From: Nitzschia sp. pyKryTriq1
Lineage: Eukaryota; Bacillariophyta; Bacillariophyceae; Bacillariales; Bacillariaceae
Length of the DNA: 64,000 nt
Direction of reading: 5' to 3'
Assembly: GCA_956465555.1 (NCBI GenBank)
Contig: OY101122.1
Coordinates: forward strand, 1,189,001-1,253,000
This document shows, one piece after another, positions 1-10,200 of this stretch. The position numbers and the translations under genes were made by a program. Every line of letters begins with the position of its first letter. Positions within the stretch are counted from its first letter, which is position 1. The notes under the pieces were generated by a model. The model was not told the DNA's origin, searched no databases, and saw only the letters and a list, made by a program, of their open reading frames with translations.

Positions 1-221
1 TCTTTTTCTTCATTCATCTCAGCGTGAAAAATTCCCACAGCCCATGACCATGGGAAAGTTGCATGGGATACTGAAAGGCTTGAGCAGAGACCACAGGCCA
101 AAGATCTTCTCGGCGACTCGCCGAAACACACAAGGATAAAGTGGATAGTATCGTCAATAAGCCTTGAGCAAGTCCTACGGTACGAATGGAAGGTCAGTAG
201 TCAAATTCTGAGGTCGGCAAT

Positions 222-1985
222 ATGGCGTCATCGTCGTATCAGTCGGCGCCGGTAGCAAAAACGGCTTTTGACTCGTTGCAGGCAAAGCAATCAGCTCTTT
301 CTGTCGGGTATACACCAATGGTGACACGAAATGAAGAGCATTATCAAGATCTTCTTCAACGGGCGACAAGTGATTGGAAAGTCAGGCGGCAAACACCACT
401 GGTCAACGCGGGATATGCGACAAGGGTGTTGGCGGTTTCGCACGCGATCGATGGCTTTGTTCAGTACCACCAGCACGTCCATCCAGAAACAGAAATACAG
501 ATTGTCTTTTTCGGATGTGGTGTAGATGTCATCGGGCTTTGGAGCCATTCCTTGGTAGAGAGGAGTGATCGGATCCGAATTCTGGAGCTAGATATGCCAA
601 GTGTATGTGCCACCAAGAAGGATTTGTTGATCAGCAAGGGTCTAGTTACGGAAATGCCAGGTCCATATGAAACGAAAGAGGAAGGATTAATCGGCCAAAT
701 AAGAACAGCCCCGCCAAAAAATGAAAGGCTATCGCAGCCAGATTACTTTCTGCTGCCTGTTGATTTGATGGACACTTCAGCTTTGAATCGAATACTGGAC
801 GAGTCCTTAGTGATGGATCCTTCCAATGCGCCAACTTTGGTCGTATCCGAACTGGTGGTGGCATATTTACGTCCCGAAAATACAGACCAGCTCTTTAGTT
901 GGTGTGCCTCGAGGCTGATTCGAACCTCTGGAAGCGCCATGTTGCTGTTGGAACCTCTGGGGCATGACGAAACAAAATCTAAACAAGTTACATCGGTTCT
1001 TGAGGGCTACCGACGCAAATATTGCCAAATGTTCCACAGTAAGATGGAGCGAGGCAAGTCGACAAACACACCAAATTCGAAGAATGATATATTGAATGAA
1101 TCCTCGGTATCGTCGTCTTTCTATCCGATCGGTGTGTCGATTAGATCCGTGGAAAAGCGATTTCGGACTGTGGGATTTCAAAGTGCCCATGTGACCACTC
1201 TGGGTTCGGCTGCCGCCCATTCATCCAAGGGATCAGAGTTTCGAATACCAGAAATCTTTGATGAGCATGCAGCCTTGATTCTGCATCTTCAATCTTATGT
1301 GGTTGCCACGGCATTTCCTCATGGTTCTGACGGCCTGCTTTCACGTTTAATGTGTCCAGCAACGTATGCTGGGTCCGAGATTCCGCCTCTACTGGCAGAG
1401 GAGGATAGAGTTGTCTATACTGTTTTGCAACCGAGAGATGAGATTGCCATGAGGGATCTGTTCTTCAAAACGTATGCCAATTTGTTTGATTCGTATCCTG
1501 CCGTTCGAAAAATGGTGAATGGCATTTTGAATCGCGAATTTGCGTTATCTTCAGATGGCGGCGTGGAAAAGGCAGATGATGATTCGTCAGAAATCACGAC
1601 ACGGTACAAAAGTCAGGGAGGCTGCTTCTTTGTGGCCGTCCGGTATGTAGAAGGCAATGACGGCGAACGGGAAGTGATTGGGTGTGTCGGTGTTCGACGC
1701 TGTGAGCGCAAAGATGATCTCAACACTTTGGAAGTTTTTCGTCTGGCAGTTCACGAGAGTTGCCGTGGAAAAGGTATCGGGCGTCATCTCTTGCAGATGG
1801 TCGAGTCCTTTGGCCGGTCCAGGAAGAGTCCAAAGCTCGTTGCCCACACCATCACATGTCTAGAACGAGCTCTTCTCGTCTACGAAGCCTGTGGATACAA
1901 AATTGAAAAGGATAGTCCTCTTGGGGCTTTGACCATGAGAACCTACTTCAAGACGCTGTTGTCTGGTACGCCTACTAAGTCATAG
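222..1985 (+). CDS. LCMT-type methyltransferase fused to a GNAT acetyltransferase
   Basis: Single-exon frame of 587 residues. The N-terminal half (about residues 20-340) looks like a leucine carboxyl methyltransferase (LCMT1/TYW4/PPM) domain. It has a glycine-rich SAM-binding stretch (FFGCGVDVIG), an acidic strand ending ILELDMPSV followed by a lysine pair, and a later SELVVAYL segment like the family's SEcvLvYm block. The C-terminal part (about 400-580) is a GNAT N-acetyltransferase with a GCVGVRR strand, LAVHESCRGKGIGRHLL as the acetyl-CoA pyrophosphate loop, and an ALLVYEACGYK terminal motif. Known LCMT members methylate the PP2A C-terminus or wybutosine tRNA; the substrate here cannot be read. 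The ATG at 222 opens directly on LCMT-like sequence and no targeting peptide is evident. The fusion is the odd point; separate genes would be more usual. Confidence 0.8.
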   Translation: MASSSYQSAPVAKTAFDSLQAKQSALSVGYTPMVTRNEEHYQDLLQRATSDWKVRRQTPLVNAGYATRVLAVSHAIDGFVQYHQHVHPETEIQIVFFGCGVDVIGLWSHSLVERSDRIRILELDMPSVCATKKDLLISKGLVTEMPGPYETKEEGLIGQIRTAPPKNERLSQPDYFLLPVDLMDTSALNRILDESLVMDPSNAPTLVVSELVVAYLRPENTDQLFSWCASRLIRTSGSAMLLLEPLGHDETKSKQVTSVLEGYRRKYCQMFHSKMERGKSTNTPNSKNDILNESSVSSSFYPIGVSIRSVEKRFRTVGFQSAHVTTLGSAAAHSSKGSEFRIPEIFDEHAALILHLQSYVVATAFPHGSDGLLSRLMCPATYAGSEIPPLLAEEDRVVYTVLQPRDEIAMRDLFFKTYANLFDSYPAVRKMVNGILNREFALSSDGGVEKADDDSSEITTRYKSQGGCFFVAVRYVEGNDGEREVIGCVGVRRCERKDDLNTLEVFRLAVHESCRGKGIGRHLLQMVESFGRSRKSPKLVAHTITCLERALLVYEACGYKIEKDSPLGALTMRTYFKTLLSGTPTKS

Positions 1986-2103
1986 TACCGCTCTACAAGC
2001 GACAAATAGTGGTCAATGCTTAGTCTGTAGGAACAACACTCTCACACACAAATCAATTCTCTTGAGTAATTAAAGGATCAGGGAAGAATCATGGATATAT
2101 CAT

Positions 2104-3686
2104 TTATGCAGTCGATTTCTCAAGGGTCTCGTCGACGAACTTCTTGAAGGCCTCAACAGTGCGAACTTCCGACTCGTACTTGACGGCAGTTCCGTCGGGC
2201 ATGATGACGTTGACGGTGGGGAAAGATTGGGTGTTCAAGTTTCCTTGGACAAATTCACGTTCCTCGTCTCCACGGAAGCTGTAAATATCAAGATCACCTC
2301 CAACTTCAGCAGCAAACTTTTCATATTCTTCCTCCATCTTTTGAGAGAATTGGCACCAGGGGGCATAAACGACCATGACAGCGGGCTTGCCAGATTTCTT
2401 GACTTGAAGGGCGGCATCGGCGCTTTCAAGCTTCTTGACCTTGGATTCTCCAGCCACCCACAAATCGCGATCCCAGGTCTTCTCAGCACCGCTGACGTGG
2501 ATACCGCATTCCGTCTTGGTGGAGCCGTCGGCATTGGCCAAACCGACGAAACGTCCCTTACGCTCAGAGGCATAGTCGAGCCATGCGGTCTTGTCTCCCT
2601 CGAATTTGAAGTTGACGAATTTGGTGGAACCATCTTCGGGGATGGGGATGGTATCCTTGGCATCTCCAATGGATGGGTATCCCTTGGCGTGAAGAGGGTG
2701 GTGGGGGACTTCGTACTTGGCGATGTAGTCGAAAGTGTCCTCAAGAGTCCAGTAAGCGATGGGGTTGCACTTGGCAAGTCCTCCGCCGATGGGGGCATTT
2801 TCGAACTGGTCGATCCAGGCACGTTCAAATCCTTGCCATCGTGTTCGGCCATTGATCATGCAGTTGGTGTTGAGGGTCTTGAGTCCTCTTTGGAATGGTT
2901 CGACTTTGCAAACTCTGTCGTATTCCTACAAAACAATAAATTAAAAAACGTTGAAAATGCCATGAGCGACGAAGAATGTAAAACAAAGACGACGATACGA
3001 CGAAGCCCATAGACAGAAAAGAAAAGGTCATGATGTCAGAATTACCGATATAACCCGAGAACAGAAGAGAAAGAGAAAGACGATGACGAAGATGCTAGCA
3101 GCGACGATTGGAATCGGCGAGCAAGCGAGCCTGCGAAATGACGAAGACCGTTTGCACCGAAAAAGAATTGGAAAATGGGATGTCAGAGCTGATAATCTCT
3201 CACCTCGATGTTCTCCTTCCAGAGATCGGCGCCGTACTTCTTGTCATAGGCAGCCTTGTCACCGACAGGGACGCCTTCGGCGCAGAAGACCTCGGCCTTG
3301 AAGCCGTAGAAGTCCTCGATTTCTCGCAAGAACTCCATGGTCTCGGGGAAGAGGTGGAACGTGTCGACGACCATGACGGTGCACTTTCCATCCTTAAGGT
3401 AGCCCATGCGGTTCAAAAGGTGAGTAATGACAACGTCACCGGCAATCATGGCGTTCGGGAAGACGGCATTTTCGTAGTTCTCGCAAGCGATCTTGAGGGC
3501 AAACATGGCTTGCTCTTCCAAGTGCTTCAACCGCATTTCCTTGGATTCGGCAATGAATTGTTCTTGGTCGAACCGTTCTTCGGCCATTTTCAGGCCAGTG
3601 GGGCGGCTGAAGGCGGCACGGCTGGGCGCAAAGGCCGAGCTAAAGGAGGCACCGAAGGCGGCAGCGAGGGCAACGACAAGCTTCAT
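2104..3686 (-). CDS. plastid adenylylsulfate (APS) reductase, Fe-S-less type, with thioredoxin-like tail
   Basis: Two exons: 3686-3204 and 2925-2104, with a 278 bp GT-AG intron. An in-frame ATG lies five codons upstream at 3701. The product is about 434 residues: a signal peptide ending SSAFAP (the diatom plastid motif), a PAPS/APS reductase domain ending with the catalytic TECGIH motif, then a thioredoxin/PDI-like domain. It would reduce APS to sulfite in plastid sulfate assimilation. Plant APR binds a 4Fe-4S cluster through a CC pair and a later CxxC. Here the first site reads RVCKVEPF with one Cys, and the region after YPSIG has none, as in the cluster-free APR-B form described from a moss. 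The thioredoxin active site reads WCQFSQ, so the second Cys is Ser. The next gene (4259-11413) lies on the same strand, 573 bp upstream. Confidence 0.88.
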
Positions 3687-3701
3687 GGTGGATAGTATCA
3701 A

Positions 3702-4258
3702 CGACGACGAGAAGCTTTCGCAAAAATTGTGGTCTCCAGTCGGGTGTCGGGTTTCGTCGGATGAATGACGCTGTGCGGTGGGCTTTGGTTCTCACACAAA
3801 AAGATTTGCGGCTCACAGAAACGCACGTGTGCGTCGTAGACTACACGTGTACCGGTACATATTTTCATTTGCATTTTCCCGCCAACACCGCGCATACTCG
3901 TACAGCACGTACGAGTACGAGTACAGACGATACGACGAGGTCCTTTTGTGACGCGAGGTCCACAATTCAAAGGTTGACCTGCCGTCGTAAGATTTCAAGG
4001 GACATCTACGTGACCTTTGACATGTCGAGCTCCAGCGGATCCATCGCAGTTCGACAGAATAATTTACGATCCAAATCTTCGATCTTCGCCACCACGAAGG
4101 AGAACCAAAACGAAAATCTTCTCACATTTTTTTACGATCTCGGATGGAAAGACCGCTGAACTGATATTCCATTTCGTCATAACAATGGGCTCTACTGAAT
4201 GTTAAAAATCGATTACGCATGTACTCGATCCTCGGCAAACAAGAACAAAATCTTTCCC
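3702..4258. other. intergenic gap with GTAC repeats
   Basis: This stretch lies upstream of the APS reductase and downstream of the ether-lipid megaenzyme. I see no convincing gene. It holds ACCGGTAC near 3850 and a run of GTACGAGTAC units near 3900-3927, the kind of GTAC-rich block that recurs in most gaps of this window. Confidence 0.5.
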
Positions 4259-7200
4259 CTAATCGGAAAAGGCAAACGGACCATTCCTGGCACCAAAAAT
4301 GTTGTCTTCGTCGACACTGTGTTTGATATTGTTCAGCGTCGTTTGAAATGCCGACGACATCCGATCTGTCAATTGAGAGGCCCGATGCTTTCCAATGCCG
4401 TGGTGGTGACTCAATGATCCACCTTGCTTCAATATTTCGTCACGAGCTGCAGTCTCGAGTGCTGAGTAGACAGTACTTGCGTTTTTAACTCCGTCGAAAC
4501 TAATGCAGAGGTAAAAGTAAAGACAAGCTCCTTCGTGGTAGAGTTGCGTCACACGACAACCCACAAAAGGGATCCCAGGCAATAGACGGGCGCGATGTTC
4601 CTCTCGAATACGATTCTTGGTTGCGGAGACCAGCTTCTCAATTTTGGACCACGGTGCGAAGGTTTCGAAGGATTCCCCAAGCACATGGTATGTCATGGCA
4701 AAGTCCCGAAGATAGGCAATCATAAAAGTAAGGTCGTATCCCGCCTTGCCAACCCTCGAGCCCAGGCGTATCCCTCCAAATTGGGCAGCAAGTCTCTTAA
4801 TCGTTGCCTCTTGTCCAAGCACTTCAGAGTGGCTCCCTTCGTAGCCGATTGTGGCGCATACAACAGAATTCTCGTCCAGGTTGCCCCTGATCGCCGACGA
4901 CGCGATCTTCGTGAAGACTTCCTTGGCCTTGCTGATCACTGAACCGTCGTCTGGACGAAGGGATTGTCCCAGTCGAAAATGGGCATTATCTAGCAATCGA
5001 ACGCTGGAGGGCGCTTGGAATCCATTGTACTTCGCAATTGCCCGTGCAAAGTTGAGCCCGTCCTCGAAGCAAGGGAAAACAATGCTGTCGAATTTGCGCA
5101 CTTCCGGCAAGCGCCAGATCCGAATCACAGCGCTGGTGACGATTCCAAGACATCCTTCGGAACCAATGAAAAGAGATCGAATGTCCATGCCTTCTGCAAC
5201 TCTGCCGGGAACGACATCTTGCTTTTCGGACCCCTTCCAAAGAATTCCTGTAGACGTAATAGCCTTTGCTGATTTGACAATGTCTTCTATGTTGCCGTAG
5301 CGACTCCTTTTCATGCCACTGGCCTTGGTGGCAATCCACCCACCCAAAGTACTGAATTCAATGCTATCGGGCTCGTGACCCATAGTGTATCCACGCCGTT
5401 CAAGCTCTTGGACTAGATGGCGACCAGTGATTCCAGCCTCGATGTGTGCCAGTCCATCCACTTCATCTATCCAAATTATCCGTTTCATTTCTCTCATATC
5501 GACGGAAATGATCGGTCGGGGTTCCACATCCCTTCCAGGGCACCTGGTTGCATTGCTGACGTTGGTCCCACCACCAAAAGGAATCAAACACCAACCGCGC
5601 TCCTTTGCCGCGTGAATCAGGGCCAACACGTCATCCTCCGAGGTTGGCCAAACTACAGCATCGGGAATCCGAAGGGAAGAAGCTCCACTCCGAATGGCGA
5701 AGACATCCTCTTGTGAATGTCCGGTTCCGTGTCGGACTCGTTCTTGTGTCAAAGTGGAAACCAAAGAGATTTTACTTTTCAGGAAGCAGATATCTTCTGT
5801 ATTGAGGTTGGATTCCATTTCTGTGCTCCACATTGACGACGCCAAAGGAAATTCATGGAGAGGATCAATTTTGATGTTCATCTCGGATTCAATGAATGGC
5901 AAAAGTTTCGTCATCAAACGACCACAAAGATCGTATTTGTCTCCTGTCATTGTGACGGATTGGCCAGAGTTAGCTTTTTTGACAACAAACCCAGAATCCG
6001 AGAAACCCCAAAACCCGAGCCTCTCCTGATCACCATTGGATTGCACAATTTCAGCTGCCATAGATGATGTTGCCGGTACTGTGTCGCCATCCAATGCTTC
6101 CACAGTTGGGCGTTGATATTTTTGCACCTGGACTGCTGCATGGATGAATATATCAGGGACGAAATTCTCCCTATCCTTGTTGATTGATTGGGCGATTTGA
6201 AGAACATGATTTGAGTCCGGTTGTTCAAAGCCTTTGGTGCGTAGCGATTTCTCGGCTTCTGCTACGGCAAAGGATGCCGAATCGAAGAAGCGAGCTAGAG
6301 CCTTGTGGATCTCCGCTGTATTTTCATCAAGAAGATGGGAAGAATCATCCCTGCCCTCAAATGTTTGGTGGTGATTCAACCATTGGGACCAGACCGGGTG
6401 GCTGTCGCGAAACAGTGGAGCAAGATTGTGGCCAGCTTGGAGCACGATCGACATCAATTCAGACTTATTACTTGGAAGAGGAAGAGGGCTTTCATTGGCA
6501 ATCGCAGGCCAAAAGTTGCATCCAAGCTTTGCCATGGCATCGGCCACAACGGAAGCGGGAAGAGAAAAAAGGGCTGATGCGGCTCGGATGTGATAGTCTG
6601 AAACAAGAACGCTGTCTTGCTGTCGCTTCTGGATTTCCAGTGCAAAGGCTGCGAAATCTTCCCTTGTTTCGCACTCCATACGTGTGGCTTCGCCTGCGGA
6701 TATGTGAACTTTACCCAACTCAACCCGGCCCAGGATGACATCTTTCAACCATATCACCAACGAATACATCTTCAATCCACCTCTTCTGCAACCGGAGGCT
6801 TCGTATGTAAGATTTGCTTGCTCTGGTATCCGTTCGTAGTTGATAATTATCGGAACTACAACGTGATTTCCACCAGTGAGATCAAGACTCTTAAGGAGAC
6901 CTGTCTTTGGTTCAACAAACCTACGGTCGCGACTTCTTGTACCCTCGAGGAAGACTTCTATGGAAGCACCCTTGGCAAGTAGATCGCCATCTTTGAGCTT
7001 GCTTAACTTGTCGTTGAGTGCTGGGTCTTCTTGGCCACGTCCCCTTCGAATATACAGTGCCCGAAGTTTCTTAGCAAACCAGCCAACGAAGGGCAGTTGC
7101 TCGAAGTCGTCAGCCGCGATTATGTATGGGATGTCAAGTTGAAGCTCTGGAAGAGCAAACACAGCAAAGCTGAGCAAGATGAAGTCAAAAAGGCTCCTGT

Positions 7201-10200
7201 GCGTCGGGGCAAGGATCAAGTACGTCTGGTCGTACTGGTTGTTGTTCCTCAGAGCCTCGATAACAGTCCGAATCGACACGATATCAACCGTCACGACGGA
7301 GCAAACATGTCGAAGGATCTTGGTGAAAGACCAAGCACTGAGACGCACTGCAAAGGTCCCGCGCGGCTGGGATGATGCCCACCAAAAATCTGACGATATT
7401 TGCTTGTGAATTGCGCCACCGATCTTGTGCATAGAAGGCGGTCCCGGGGAAGATTCAGATTTGTCCAAAGCTGCTGGTTTGCGACTCCGTTCAGAAATGA
7501 ATCGATGTGCAGCCACTGCTGTACTGAAGACATATCTTTTAGCGTCGAAGTCAATCGGCGCTACAAGTTCCGAATGAAAATAAAAGTTTCTTCGCACGAA
7601 AGGGAAAAACAGCAGTGGCAAATCAAGGAAGGGGAGCACCTTCTCAATGTGGGAGGTCTTGAAAGAAAGAGCTCCGAGCCCCCATATCAGAGCTTTGATC
7701 GGTCCTCTCACAAGAATAGAATGTAGTTGCTCGTATGCGCCGTCTTTGGAGCAGTAACATGGCGTCAGCTGGGCTGAAATGAGCAAAGTCAAATATGCCA
7801 AGCTTCGGTCAAAATAGCCCAGAATGCAACCCAACTGTAGATAGCCGACACTAAACTCAAGCCAGGTAAATGTCGACGATTCAGAGGTAGCACCCCATGT
7901 TGCATTGAAAATCCTTCGTCCCGTAAGGGTGCTTGGATATTTGCTGCTAGTCGAAGAAGTCTCATCGAACTCTGAAAATGTCTCACTGCTTGCTCGACTA
8001 AGCTTCTCGAAACTTCCATCGGACGAAGACGCCGTGTCAGCATTGACAGGATTAACCTCTTTCGTTTCGCCAAATGCCTTGACAACGATGAATCGAGAGA
8101 GCACGTCAACGGGGATGTGGGATACCGAGTTTGGCTCCAAATACCAAATATTCCACTGGTTCAGTAGATGAAGGCAAGCACCAGCCACAATTGTGGTTGG
8201 CTTCTCCCCAGCCCACCCTTCAAAAGGTGACTCTACTGCTGGACCCACTATGCTCGGTCGGATGATGAGGGTCTCCGTGGTCTTCTGTCGAAGAAGCAAA
8301 TGCTCACACACGCACTTGCTTAAAGTGTAGGAGTTGGGGAATCCAAGTTCGGTCATAGCCTTCGAAGCGTAGAATTGTGTACCAAGCATAGACCGATAAA
8401 TTTCTCCGGCATCAAAGGTTCCCAGTGGGAACAGGTCTTCGGGTAGTGGTGATTCTTTTGAACCGCACCGCCCTCCATGAACAAATGCAGTGCTGATGTG
8501 AACGAACTGTGCAGCTTTGTGGCTTAAACGAGACGTCAATGCCTGCATTGTCAAAGCAGAGGTAATATTCGATCTTGCAGCATCTGGTAATTCTTGAGTA
8601 AAACCAACCGCAGCTGCACAATGAAAAACATGAAAGATCGTGGGATCATCAAGGATACGGCGAAGATCGCCACCCGACAGCCCTGCAGAAGGCTGTGTTA
8701 CGTCACCGGTTAAAACCTCCACATAGGTTTCCTTTTCATAGTCAGAAAGAAACGAAAACATTGGTTTTTGCAGTAACGTGGATATTCTGGATGCTGAAGT
8801 TTCTCCTTTCTTTCCTCTGCATATCAATATTACTTGTCCTAGAGAAAGCGCTTCTCGTTGTAAAAGTAGATCGCGAAGCATCATGGATCCAATAAACCCT
8901 GTCGCACCGGTAAGCACAATGGTGCGTCCTCCGCTCACTGGTGATGGCTCCATAAGCTGGAGGGCTTGCACTCGAGAAAGAATAGCGTTTCCAGACTGGG
9001 TGTAGCGATCTGGATCAGGCTCCTGTGACGTTGCCGCATCGATCATATCGCTGTGTTCGGCAAAAGCTGTGGATCCCTCCAAGTACAACCTTGCTGCTCG
9101 CGAGTGAAGTATATAGAGGCACAACAGTGCAAAGAGGGTGCCAGCCGTCATACATACCAAGGAAACTGTTCCCATGTAGAGGATCAATTGGATTGGTTTT
9201 AAGAGACCTATCCGGTAAATTGGTAGTATCAAAACCGGAAGAAGGCTAGCCATCCCCAGCATCCACGAACGTTCCGAGGGAGGGCCTTGTAAGAGTAGAC
9301 AGTCCGAATTCCCGCCCGCCGTTGTCATAGTTTCCGCCATTTTGATGGCGTAGTCGACAGCATCTCCGAGTCGTTCCAGGTCAGCAGGAAGTAGCCGCTG
9401 GCTGGCAATGGGTAGATACAAAATGGAATCCATGAGATTCGATGCGTTCGGACAGGAATCTTGGTCCGCAGTGAATGATGTGACACAGCATAGCTGCGAG
9501 GCTCCGCTGACGACATCGAATCCCATAGCGGCAAGATTTCTACTGACAACATCACGGTTTTGGCATCGCACGGGGAAAGCCCAGTAGGTATTCAGCAAGT
9601 CACGACTATATGGAAGAGGGGCATCGGGTATGGACCGTGACAATCTCGTTTCCATCTGGGTACATTGGTGTATCCGATCGCGCACAGAAGATGCCGTTTG
9701 ATTTTTCAATTGTGATAACCGCCGAAGTAAAAGCGCCAGAAGAGCGTACGATGGCCGTTTTCGGATTTGATAGATAAGATCCATTTGATCAGAATGTCGC
9801 GTTTCACCTTTCTTTGTCGGTTGCATCCGAAAACCACGCAATGAGTGGGTGACCAAGTGGTCGAATTCCATTCTCAAAACAGAGCAAACTTTTGCCAGTA
9901 CTCCAACTCGCCACGACGAGTCAGCGATACAATTGAGAACCATTGCCAACAAAACCCTTCGAAGAAACTGGAACGTCGTCTGTGATTGAGGTAGCGATTG
10001 TTGCAGTTGTTCCACGTCGTAACACGATGATGGATTTCGAAATATGGCAACCCCTCCCCCCAAAGCTGTCGAAGTCTTGATCATTCCAAACGAGAAAAAG
10101 CGTATGTCTGCCAATGGATTTCCTTTGTAACAATCATTATTTGCCCCCAGACCGATGAAACATTCGGCACAGTCTTCCCATATATCAATGCCGTGTTCAT

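Noticed and set aside
2227-3012. 261-residue plus-strand frame
   Set aside because: It is antisense to APS reductase exon 2 and intron and shows no domain.
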